A stretch of 64,000 bases of DNA. It comes from Suillus spraguei. Its lineage: Eukaryota > Basidiomycota > Agaricomycetes > Boletales > Suillaceae. The translations under genes and the position numbers were made by a program. How positions within the stretch are numbered: the first letter of the stretch is position 1; every line of letters begins with the position of its first letter. Location of the stretch: NCBI GenBank assembly GCA_016800925.1, contig JABCPU010000155.1:62001-126000 (forward strand), written 5' to 3'. Shown in pieces: positions 33,762 to 44,434 of the stretch. The notes under the pieces are model-generated. The model saw only the letters and a program-made list of their open reading frames with translations. It made no database searches and was not told where the DNA came from.

Positions 33762-34726
33762 TGTAACAAACATATTGGCGCTGGGCTTAAAATCCCATAT
33801 TTTGACACTCGTCTCACGTCTACAGGAGATAACACTTGTCCATGGCCGTCTTACCCCGTTTAGCAGTACCGGTGGCATCTCATGCTTACCGCACACCATA
33901 CCGACTGCTGCACCTTGTTCCATGAACCAATGTCCTTCCATGTCCTTGCTGCGTCCGCATAGCTCCATTTGGTGCGTAGTTTGTTTTCTGTTCCTTATCA
34001 CTGATTCCACGGCAAGTGTTATTACATGTTGCCTCATGCCACAGCGCCTCGTGCTATGTATACTTACGGCGGTTACTACACTCCAGTGCTACTGATCTCG
34101 CCTAGAGTATTCCGAGTACATATGAATTAGGATATAAGCACCGCGTACCCCACACGGTACAGTACCTGATTTTACACCATTCCATGTACTATAGGTCAGG
34201 ATTATTGTCTAGCTCTGGATCAACCCAGTAGTGGACATAGTCTTTAAAGTTCCCTTATCGCTCGTTAATACATCATGCTCATTCTCCGTTACCGCCGGCA
34301 TACCGCTGGACTTTTGATTGTTACTTTTGACTGAACTTCTCACACTCCGCTACTTTACCACTGAAAGTACCGTGGACTTCTTTATTGTTTCTTTGCACTG
34401 CTCACAACCTTACTGCTACCGCTGAGACCACCGCTTGACATCGCTCGCTAGACGCAACTGTTACTGACTTTATCTTGACGACGGTAGCACCACTACGCAC
34501 GACGCTAGTTTCAGCGGTATCATTGCTGACCGCAGCAACTTACCGCTGACTTGGATGCTTGTTTCGCAAATAAGTTAGACTTGAACTTGACCATACTAAA
34601 TAGGCATCCCCTTTAGGGTCGAATGCTCTTGTTCTTACAAGTGAAGCAGACTAGACAGAGCGCAATACTAACATACTAGTTTAGGCAGTGGTTTATCTAC
34701 AGCCCAAGCTAGGTTGCATCTTTACA
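33762..34726 (+). mobile_element. LTR-like element (~965 bp), plus orientation
   Basis: TGTAACAAACATATTGG to GTTGCATCTTTACA, full length, with the TATA-like 'ggatataagcacc' at about 34131. It adjoins an inverted partial copy at 34727. Confidence 0.75.
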
Positions 34727-34856
34727 GTGGTAAGCGTGGGATACCGCCTGTAATGCTAAAGGAGCTAGACGGCCATGGACAGGAGGTAACTCCTATAGAC
34801 GTGAGACGAGTGTCAAAAGATAGGGTTTTAAGCCCAGTGCCAATATGTTTGTTACA
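34727..34856 (-). mobile_element. LTR-like element, 130-bp inverted fragment
   Basis: Reverse complement of the first ~130 bp of the same family, ending AATATGTTTGTTACA. With the preceding copy it forms a head-to-tail inverted junction, as also seen at 27953/27954. Confidence 0.65.
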
Positions 34857-35868
34857 GCGTACTCAATGCAACTGAGGCAGAAGAATGGCTTGCAGATGTC
34901 TCGCTTTACTCTGCATGGTTCAAAGGCGGTAACCACAGAGATGATTTATTCAGCGAATCAAACACATAAAAACAGGGTAATGTTACAAGAACACCTTCTT
35001 GTGCCCCTACTATCATTTTTCCTCCTATGCATCGCCATCTACTCTCATCCCAACGAGGCTTCCACCCTTGTCCTCCGCTACCTTGTCTGGCTTGCCATCG
35101 TCACCCCTTACCTCGCCTACGCTCGCCTCCTCCATCATCGCTGAACACACCCTCCTCGCATGCCTTCTACCTCCTTCATGCTTATACACACCTCTCATGC
35201 TTCACGCGCTTCAAGCGCCTCCTCTGCGCTCGCTGCATCACTCTGCACTTCAACATGCACACCCTCTTGGTTCACAGGAACTCCTTGGTTGCTCTCAAGG
35301 ACATCTTGGTATCGTCTTGTGCTTTATCCTTTTATTGTTTACCTTTCTTGACTCATGTGTCACCTCATTGGCTCATACCCTTTATACCTTCAGCTCCACA
35401 CTTATGACTCCCTTTTTCACATGCGTGCATTCATTGGTTCATATGCCTCTGACTCGTTTATGAGCATGTGTCTTCCTATTGGTTATCTGACTTCATACCT
35501 AATCCAGCGATACTTACATATTCACACTCCACTCAAATCTGACGTATAAATACGCGCAGATAACCTTTGTACTTCTTTAACTTGAATCTACTTGATCTTC
35601 GACCCTGAACTTCCTTTCGATAAGCTTTTCATAAGCTTATCGTCTCTATTCAAACTTCGTAGAAGCTCATCGTTTCTACATCTTTGATTGTCGTCAAGAA
35701 CCTCATCTCTGTGACGTAGGTCATGAGACAGCACATAGTGCCCACCTCTGACCAATGCAACTAGCACACTCCGTGCTAGGAGACTGATATGCACAGGCCG
35801 CCACTCTTGATAGAGTGCCCATCACAGACACCACTCAAGTTCCTTAGCGCCTGGCTAGGTCGCTAACA
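34857..35868. other. Possible solo LTR of another family (34981-35868), no gene
   Basis: From TGTTACAAGAACACC at 34986 the sequence is C/T-rich, has 'gacgtataaatacgcg' (TATA) at about 35540, a palindrome GATAAGCTT/AAGCTTATC at 35619-35641, and ends near 'gtcgctaaca' at 35868. The layout is LTR-like, but no second copy or duplication is seen. Open frames on the plus strand are low-complexity. Confidence 0.3.
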
Positions 35869-36036
35869 ATAAGTACTTACACCATATTACAGCCATGTAT
35901 GGACGGTCATGCAGATACAGCAAATATGGGACCTTGATACCCATACTCTGTAACCGTCAACTCAAGGTCTAAACAGCCAATAGTACAGATACGATGACCA
36001 TATTATGGCCGTAACGTCCCATTATACACGATGTAC

Positions 36037-36118
36037 GGTGAACAGCCCTATTATGTAGTCATTGATATTAACACAAGTCAAAGCATGATGTAATCAAAAC
36101 TTAGTAGGGCTGTTCACC
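36037..36118. repeat. 82-bp hairpin with 14-bp perfect terminal inverted repeats
   Basis: GGTGAACAGCCCTA at 36037-36050 pairs with TAGGGCTGTTCACC at 36105-36118. It could be a tiny MITE or a structured element. Confidence 0.65.
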
Positions 36119-36124
36119 ATACCA

Positions 36125-36720
36125 TGATGTGAGCTGTTAGAACGACCAAGTGACCAGTGATATATCGAGCAAATCAATGCAGAATGATCATGAAGCTCGC
36201 AAAAGTTCTGGAGAGCAGCTAGGATTATATCATATGAAGATTTCAGGTCTCAATAATGGGAAGTTGTTTTTTACAGAGAGATAGCTTCTTGGGTGTTTGA
36301 TTATTGCTATGCTGACAAAAACACCACATGAAATGGAAGCACATGATCGATTAGAAGAATTGGATAATAGAATAGATGCTGGCATCTAAGCTTTCGTGAA
36401 GTCAAAGATGATCATTATGATACGTCAATATCAATCTTGATGCATGTACTAGTACAAGACGACAACATGAACGATGATGAATATGTCGACAGGATCTGTC
36501 ACATTCATCATAAATCTAATCGCCAATTTTGTTGGGACTCTAAGTTTTGCAGTGGTGGTACCAATCGTGTTTGATCAGGCGTACATTTGACTTATCTAGA
36601 TACATGTTTGGTTCAAGGCATGCCTGGAAGGCATTAGAGTGACCAAGACGGTCTTTGAATGGACACTTCACTGATGTTCCTCAACCATTCCAGGTCAATG
36701 GGCGGTGTGCCGCTTCGGAA
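36125..36720. repeat. Dispersed module, unoccupied paralogue of the 44.4-kb LINE site
   Basis: It matches 44155-44434 joined to 45764-45920. At 36361-36395 'aatagatgctggcatctaag' runs through without a break, whereas at 44.4 kb a LINE fragment separates the two halves. Confidence 0.65.
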
Positions 36721-37138
36721 TTGAGTGGACCACACATGTGAGAAGAAGTTATTGCTAGAGTGTACATGATGAATTTTGGAGATACACACTCTGGATTACT
36801 ATGTGGTTACGTGCCACCCCAATACACCACCCAAACTGTTATGAATCAGATTTTCCAAGTTTGGACAGATGATGTAAAGAAGACCACAAATTTTCTGTGT
36901 TCTGTACAACATCTGTCTGAGTACAAAAACAAAGACATGATGTAACATGGTCAGACTGCTGCCTGCATAACCGTTACACCAAGAGGTGAAATACTGAAAG
37001 CTTAGTTTCAGCGGTATATGTACTGATTATAGGAACTCAGGTAAGCTGGCATGCTTACACATGATCATTATTGATGGAAGGCCCACTACAACAATGTTAA
37101 TGTTCCACTCATGCGATTAGACTCGTAACACAAAGTCA
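36721..37138. other. No supported gene
   Basis: Short open frames only. A 61-codon ORF at 36760 has no motif I recognise. Confidence 0.35.
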
Positions 37139-38036
37139 TCTTGGATCGAGGCCCGCAATTCCTATCTCGCTTCTCTAAGGAGCTTGCCCGACTTCTCGAC
37201 TACGTCATCGCCCCATCTACGGCTTATCACCCTCAGACTGATGGTCAAACTGAGAGGCTTAATCAAGAACTTGAAACATATCTATGCATCTATTGCCGCA
37301 ACAATCCTGAAGATTGGGTAGAACATCTACCAATTGCCAAATTTGTCCATAACCATCAAAAACATGATGCAAGGAACGCATCACCCTTCTATCTGATGAT
37401 GGGATACGAACCACATGCCATCCCTCATCTAATCCCTGACTCATCTGTTCCTGCGGCAGAAGATCGAGTACAATCTCTGCAGAAGATAAGAGAAGAAGCA
37501 ATCGCCTGCCATAACATCGTGATGCAAACAATGGCCGAACGATCCTGAGGAGAGAAGTACATTCCATGGAAGATCAGAGATAAGGTCTGGCTATCTGCTA
37601 CTAATCTTAGACTCAAACTCCCATCACGGAAACTTGCGCCAAAGCGATACAGACCTTTCCCGATCATCGATGTCTTATCACCCATCACATTCACGCTCAA
37701 ACTTCCTCCACAATGGAAAATTCATCCCACTTTCCATGCTTCTGTCTTATTGTCCTATAGTGAAACAGACGTACATGGCCTGAACTTCCCCGAACCACCA
37801 CCCGACATCATCGAAGAAGAAGAAGAATACGAAGTAGAAGCAATTCTTTCTCACAAAGGAACCAGCATTCGCCAACGTTATCTTGTTTCCTGGAAAGGAT
37901 ATTCTTCGGGAGATAACGAGTGGCTCCCAGAAAAGAACTTGAAAAACTCCGCTCAAATCCTGAATGCTTATAAGAAGCAACACTCCCTCTTATTATTCTT
38001 CAGTCAATCAAATTGCACAAAGCACTTGATCAACTA
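37139..38036 (+). pseudogene. Gypsy pol C-terminus: integrase and chromodomain (copy 2)
   Basis: It is truncated on the left inside the integrase core, starting ILDRGPQFLSRFSKELA with the second catalytic Asp. AYHPQTDGQTERLNQELE carries the Glu. FYLMMGYEPHAIPHLIPDS and DRVQSLQKIREEA follow, then a TGA at 37546-37548. The GPY/F-type block (WKIRDKVWLSATNL, RYRPFPIIDVLSPITF) leads through HPTFHASVLLS and FPEPPPDI to the chromodomain YEVEAILSHKGTSIRQRYLV then SWKGYSSGDNEWLPEKNL, ending at 38036. The stop apart, the frame is open from 37141 to 38036, so this copy is younger than the one at 30 kb. The 3' LTR is at 39470. Confidence 0.85.
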
Positions 38037-38048
38037 ACACCATTCAAA

Positions 38049-39270
38049 ATGTCTTTTCCCACTGCATACATCACCCCCGTCACTATTGCCAACAATGACT
38101 CCGACTCCGATGCAGAAAACTACGGAACCCTTGCCACTGAAATCGACAACACATCCTACATTGAAGCCGCCCTTCTATGTGAAGGACATGCTCTCGAAAT
38201 TGAGAGAATCCTCACTGCAAGAGGTGCCTTCCCTGCTTTACTCCTCGTCAACATCATCCACACCGCCACCCTCATCGAAACCAACATCAATCAAACCACA
38301 GAAATTATGTATCGCCAGCGCATCCTACATCTACAAAAATGTATTCGTTCTTATGCAATGCTGCTGCTTCCCTGTTCTTTAAAGAGCGATGTTGAAGAAG
38401 CTATTCACATCGTGGCCGAACGCCGAGCAGGTGTTGCTCGACCTCCCTCTCCGCAAAGAGATACAGACCCACTTCCTATCCCTCCACCCTCTTCTTCGCA
38501 CATTTATTCTAATCTTGATGCCTTTACTGGCTTATATACTGCTGTCCAGGAGATTGGACAGCTCACCAATGCAGTCATCGAAACTATTCAGCAATTGGTC
38601 CTTGAAACGAGAGCAGCCAGAAATTTAGTCGAAGAAGCCATTACTGATTTACAGCAAACACAAGTGGACCTTGATTCCCCACGAACCCCATCTCCTATTG
38701 AACGACCAACTTCATCGCCCTCTGTCACAGTCACCCATGATCACCCCGCATGGTTATACGAACCTTGCACAGAAGAACAGTGTGAGACCGCGAAAATATT
38801 AGGAGTCCCTGTCGCTGAGCTAGTGACACTTGGCCCTCGACTTTGCGACCTCCATATTCACCCTCCAATGTCTATCCCGTCATCATTCGGTCCAATGGAC
38901 CCTGTCTCGCCAGTTCTAGTAAAGGACTTCAGCATAATGTCCCCTTCCTCCTCTAATGAACTCCTTGTGGTTGCTGAATGAGCAACTACCCCTGATCTCC
39001 CAACATTGGCATACACCCTTACCACTAAACAGCAGATGCAGCTCAGGCATGAGAATGCTTTTGCCTTAAGTCGTATGGCATGATGAAAGGGAAAGAAGCG
39101 CACCAGATCCACTAGTCCCAAGCCCATCATCCCACCATCGCCATTATGCAAGTCCACCTCCAATCCTGATGAAAACATGAAATGCCGCGTCTGTGGACTA
39201 CTTGGGCATCGTCAGAAGAACTGTGTGGAATATCAGTGTAGGGTTTGCAGATATTGGTCGCCTACCCCGT
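38049..39270 (+). pseudogene. Gypsy post-pol ORF with zinc knuckles (copy 2)
   Basis: ATG at 38049 lies 12 nt after the chromodomain stop codon. The open frame runs 310 codons to TGA 38979-38981. In the same frame it continues past a double TGA at 39081-39086 to CRVCGLLGHRQKNC and CRVCRYWS (39183-39265). Changing each TGA back to CGA would give a basic KGKKRTRSTS-type stretch before the knuckle, which fits. The N-terminal ~100 residues are acidic then helical (LHLQKCIRSYAMLLLPCSLK); the middle is Pro/Ser-rich; a coiled segment EIGQLTNAVIETIQQLVLET is near 38550. It matches copy 1 at 28765-29996 in layout, not closely in sequence. I do not know its function; an RNA- or DNA-binding accessory or a displaced gag are both possible. 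Confidence 0.65.
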
Positions 39271-39469
39271 TCATAACAGCGATCTCCATCAAAACCGGTT
39301 GGAAGACCGATTTTGTATTCAAATTCTTTGGTGGTCGTCATGATGGTGATTCGTCTGGTGAGTTATACTTTCTCGGTGCCTACACGCACTGTCTTGCTGT
39401 CCGTCAGGTCTTTATCAGGGTTCAGGGTTGAAGACTGGGTAGTCGGCGATTAGGTGGACTTTAATCTTT

Positions 39470-40048
39470 TGTTACGAACTGGGGTGGCATCACCAGCGAC
39501 AGTGAAAAGACACAGACGGTCTGCTGGGAAGTTCTACAATGTCCAGAAGAGGACAAGGTGAAGGTACAAGGAATGCGTTCCGAGTACTATCAAGGATTCA
39601 GCCTCAAAGACAAGTCTAAGAGGTTCTACGAGAATAGAGACTAAGGCTAAGGAGTGCTTAGACTTAGAGACGATTCAAGATGACTTAGGTTGGAGACCTA
39701 AGTGAAGGATATTCCAGGTAAAACCCAGTAAGATTAAAGTAAAGAATCTACTACAAGTACACTGTGCTTATATAGGTACATATGTGCGCACAGACCAGGT
39801 AACCATGGGAATATAAGTGCGTATCCTAATGAGGAAGGCATATATTGTACAAGCGTGTTGAAACGCATGAGTAAGGGATGAAAGCACGTGTTTAGCGTAC
39901 GTGTATGCTAAACCGGCTGAGTCCAAGAATAGAGTCATGGGAATTCATGACATCACATGATATGACGTGTTGACGACGTATAGTTGAATCATATAGTCAT
40001 GTGATGTCTGATGGACGTGGAAGTGTCCAAGCAATAAGGACTGTAACA
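39470..40048 (+). mobile_element. 3' LTR of the Gypsy remnant
   Basis: TGTTACGAACTGGGG to AAGGACTGTAACA, 579 bp with TGTTAC/GTAACA inverted ends. It follows about 200 bp after the post-pol ORF. The matching 5' LTR is absent because the element is truncated at 37139. Confidence 0.7.
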
Positions 40049-40190
40049 GGCACATACTCGGGTAAGGGGCACAGCGTACGAGCTGAGGCCAAGCCCCTTT
40101 GACTTTCCAACCCTCCGGTACAACCCCATGTAAGACCAGGACTTCTTACTAATCTCCGGTTTTGCATGGTCATAACAGTGGTGGTGAATC
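40049..40190 (-). repeat. Repeat block shared with 31318-31440
   Basis: Reverse complement of the block at 31318; it directly follows the LTR end. Confidence 0.6.
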
Positions 40191-40383
40191 AGAAGATATG
40201 AACGTCGACAGGTAGTGCTATATATCGGTGGAGGAGGTGGTTGGATGATCATCAGGAAAATGAGGTCAAGGAGCGAGCAAATTTATTTAAGAAAACAAAT
40301 GAAAATGACTGCATTTACAGCAAGTTGTTGACTTTCATGTATAGAAATGGGTCAAATAAGAAGGAAGGGCATTCAATTTCATG

Positions 40384-40656
40384 CATCAGGAAATTCACAC
40401 ATTCCTTGACGTGCCCTTATGCGGACTTATTTACACTTAACTGCCTTGGTGAAATTGAATCTACTTGTCCAAAATTTCAATGTGAATGAATTCAGAAAAA
40501 AAAAGTTGAGATATATTAATATACATGTTTTATTGTATTTCGCACTCAAAAAATATAAGATATGCCAGGTGAATGATGTGAGAGAGAGCAAACAAGTTTT
40601 GAGATAAGTGAGTTAAGCTGATTAAGCATGTTAAGGAATGTGTGAATTTCCTGATG
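40384..40656 (-). mobile_element. MITE copy 3 (CATCAGG family), inverted relative to LINE copies
   Basis: 273 bp, with perfect ~24-bp terminal inverted repeats and an interior almost identical in reverse complement to 2106-2378. Recent movement is likely. Confidence 0.85.
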
Positions 40657-41656
40657 TGGAGTATCTTCCATGTCGCATACAAAATTCAACTCAGAACAGC
40701 AGACGATCTGTCAAAGAAATTATATCACCAATAATTTGCTGTAACGTACCTCGAGCAAATTCTTGAAGACACAATGAGAATAACATGACCAATTAGATGA
40801 TGAAAAAAGCTTATATACTGAACAGTGTTGGTTGGAGGCATACAATTTAACGTCCGTCCGCTATCCGACCTTGGTAAGCTTTGACTCTCGGCAAATACCG
40901 AAGGTAGGGTCAAACAAATGCGATGATGATCGTAATCGCAGTCTGCATCAGTGCGATGCAGTGCACTTTTTGTGTTTCACTCTATATTTACCATATATTT
41001 GTTTCATGGTTCTGATATAATAGCGCAATGATACAAGCATATGAGGTAACAGATAAAGTGAGTTGTATTTGGTCTGCTTCAAACTACCTCACAGTTTCAT
41101 GTCTGACTTCGGTATCAGGAAAACTACAAGTTCCTTGATCAGATTTCGTATAAAAATTTTACGTGCGAGGACTGCCTCGGTGAAGACCAGTGCACAAGCA
41201 GGTTTGTTTCAACTTTTGATTCCATCACGCTTCAACTTGTGTGAGATCGATGACTGTACAGAACTCCTCGATTTATGCAAGCTCGCAGCAAGAACAGTGC
41301 AATACCCGAAAAATGGCGTTGGAAGTAAGTTACCGGCATCACCAATGTCTGAAAAATTTCTAATGTTCAAGTAGCTGCAGTGGTCTGCTCTGCAAATCAA
41401 GATCTACCTTGATTCTGAATCAAAGTAGGTCTTGATTTACAGAGACCACGGATCAAACAATAGCTTCCTCTTCAGGACGCTTAATTTCGCATGACACTTA
41501 TTTCACCTAATCCAGGGTCTTGTTGCAGGATCGAATGACTATCTCCAACATGCCAATTTTGGGATAGAAGCGCTGAACAGTGGTATATCTAGCGCGAACA
41601 CTAGATTACTATACCCCCAACATTCCCCACTCGTTCACACCCATCATCCATCGAAT
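40657..41656. promoter_or_regulatory. Upstream region of DUF6533 copy A
   Basis: It carries the leader block (about 41020-41100: 'acagataaagtgagttgtat') and the proximal promoter (about 41500-41656), both shared with copies C, E and F. A 'caaatcaagatctaccttgatt' inverted repeat at 41393-41414 is followed at once by a reversed second version. Confidence 0.5.
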
Positions 41657-43358
41657 ATGACTACAGTCTCCAATGATCCTAATCAGTGGCCGTTAATCAG
41701 TTCGAATATTTTCTACAGCTATTGGTTGGGTTCGTCGTACCAGTCGGTGATGACTCAATTTAATATTGATTGGTTCCCAGTTGCATCCGGTGTCATAGTA
41801 GGATACGATTGGGGTGAACAGGGCAGTGTCTGAGACAGCTGATATTCTCATGATATTTCCAGTGCTAACACTTGGACATGAGGTAGGTCAATATCATAGC
41901 CGCAGCAGCCAACTTACTAAGAATGGTGGCATAGATTGAATTGATCTGGGTGAGTGACAATCCCATATCAGAAGAAAGCGAGAGAATATAATGAATTTGC
42001 GACAGAGACAACGTTGGTCTCCCATGACTGTGCTGTACATGGCTGTTCGTACCTCCTGTTGTGCTATACCATAAATGGCAAGTTGTGCTGACTCCAGAAA
42101 ATTCTAGATACGCTATATTGGAATATCATATCCTGGGTATGTTTGTAGGCCAAAAAGTTGGCGCTATACTAATAAGTCCCTCGTGATCAGTATCAACGTT
42201 CTGCGTGAGTCTCGTATGCACTGTATTCAATTTGTCTGACTGGCGGCACACAGTAAATATGCCATCGATTTCGCTGACAGATGTAGTGAGTATTCCGCAA
42301 CCATCTCATCCCTACCCAATGAATACATTCATATGCAGGGGTGAGTGAGATTCTGTCCATCGAACTTGGTTCAGCGTAATAATTCAGTAGGTGTGAGTCG
42401 ATCATTTTATCCTAGTACGAGGGTGATCACTAATTGGGTGTTCCAGGCAACATTATGTTCTATGTTACAAACGAGACAAGTGTGGTTGTAGCTGCTATGT
42501 TGGGTGGTGAGTTGCGCAGCTGCAATACCTCAGTGATACTGACTCGACTGAAACATGATACAAGTTATTATGATGGCTCGGTTACATGCCATGTATGAGA
42601 GATCTAGAATCATGCTTATTTTCCTTGTTGTTATCTTCCTGATTGTCAACATCGCCTGCGGATTAATTGAGACAATAGCTCTCAAGTATCATACAGCAAC
42701 GGGTAAGCTTTCTTTGTTGAATTGAGGAACACAGCTCATTGGACGAACAAAAGAGGAACTGATACTCTCTGGCACATATATGTGCGATTATGGATATGAG
42801 GGGGGACATCCAACTTCTGTATTCAATGGTTTCGATGCTTAACATTGTTTGGGAGGTCCTCGCACTGTGTCTTTCAGCCTGGATTGCTGTGAAACACTTC
42901 CGTGACCTGCGACAACTCGGCCCATTGACAGGATCGACCATCGGGGACTGTTTCAGAGTGCTAATAAAATCTCATGCACTTTATTTTGCAAGGTGAGCTT
43001 GTAGTGTGAATGTTGTTATCTTTTTGCTCAAGTTTTGGTTTTGCATATACTAGCTTTCTTTGTGTCTCTTGCGTTCAGCTTTGTATTCTTTCTCCAGAGT
43101 TCTTGGTGCGCCAACCTGACATTTGCTTGTAACCACTGCTCATCAGTCTCGTAGAATTCATATTCCATTGGAGCTGAGATACTCTATGGTGCCCTCCAAA
43201 TTTTGTTTGGTGTGCAGATGTTTGTGCTGGGACCACGCCTCATCCTTGGTGTTCGAGAATATCACGCAAAACTTGTGGCCGACTCCGACCCAGAAACTGG
43301 CATGAATTCGGTTGTCTTTCGGGAACGTGTACATGTATCAACTAGCAGTACTGTATAA
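41657..43358 (+). pseudogene. DUF6533-type membrane protein, copy A (one frameshift)
   Basis: ATG 41657 to TAA 43356-43358, with the same exon plan as copy E. It has VIVGYDW / VLTLGHE / IELIW, IRYIGISYP, MARLHAMYERSRIMLI, WEVLALCLSAWIAVKHFRDL, TGSTIGDCFRVLIKSHALYF, VQMFVLGPRLILGVREYHAK and ERVHVSTSSTV. In the long penultimate coding exon, a run of six G at 42800-42805 has one G more than the frame allows, compared with copies B and E. Because it is a homopolymer, a sequencing error is possible; without that base the gene would be open throughout. Copy A stands about 6 kb before the rest of the plus-strand array. Confidence 0.7.
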
Positions 43359-43489
43359 AGAAATGGTTACCGAGTGTTCTGCAGGGAGGGGGTATTCGGC
43401 GTGGTATATCTGTCACAGTTCTGGTGTTTCAAAGTATACTTTAGATGAGATTTGTGTAGACAAACCCATTTCTTGGTGTATCACTGCTG

Positions 43490-44434
43490 CAAGTCAGTGA
43501 ATTGCCCACTGACACTTGCGCCAAGTGGCAAGTTGAAATTATCCGGAACGTCTGGCAACCATCAGTCCTTAATGCCCGATATTGAAATACAGCAAGCATC
43601 AATGTAGGTGTCCAAACAGCTTGATTCTACGCATTTCTGGAATCTAGAATCCGGAGTTCCGAAGCTGTCCGAATTTGAGCACACAAGATGTAAGAAGGAG
43701 GTGAGCGCGAAGCGCAGATGACCAATAACTCACTTGTGTTTGCCTCTATCATGAATGAGCTTGGCAAGGATATGAAAGAGTCAGAGAATCGGAGGTTTGG
43801 AAATTCAAGTCAGGCGAGCTGTCAAACTAGTAATGAGGCATTGACTACGATACTTTGAAATTTCATTTATACCTACATTGTCACAGTCGGGTCATCGTAG
43901 CATTGCGGGAATGCGACCGCAAATTGTGTGTCAGGTTTGTTTACTTGCGATGATCTGTTGGAGCCCATGCTACCAAGCACAACTGTCCGAGTAAAGCGCC
44001 GAATGAGATACAGAAATGGAAACGCAGACATACATACACCCGTTGGCATCGATCACTGGAATGAAGTGACTGATAAAAAGGCAGAGAATGGGGAAGATTC
44101 GAAGATATTTTGCAGGATCTTGAAAGGGTACTGTGATATTTCCTACATGGGTTGTTTGAACGACCGAATGACTGGTGATATATCGAACGAATCAACACAG
44201 AATGATCATGAAGCTTGAGCTTGAATTTCCGGAGAGCGGCTATGATTAATATGAAGATTTCAGGTATCGATGGAAACATGAGGTACCTGTAGTGATGGCG
44301 GGAAGATGTCTTTCATGGAGGGTTTGGATGCGGAGCTTGGGTGATTTAATATGGTTGTGCTGCGTGACGGACAAAAACCCCACACGAAATGGAAGCACGA
44401 TGGATCAGAAAAATTGGATAATATAATAGATGCT
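43490..44434. repeat. 3' flank module of copy A and dispersed module
   Basis: 43495-43690 matches the 3' flanks of copies E and F ('cagctgattctac' type blocks). 44155-44434 matches 36125 and 54715. No gene is supported here. Confidence 0.55.
44424..44434. repeat. LINE target-site duplication, left copy
   Basis: TAATAGATGCT, repeated exactly at 45753-45763. Confidence 0.75.

Noticed and set aside
34999..35463. Several overlapping ORFs rich in Ser, Leu, Pro
   Set aside because: The DNA is C/T-rich and LTR-like; all three frames are open in part, as expected from composition.
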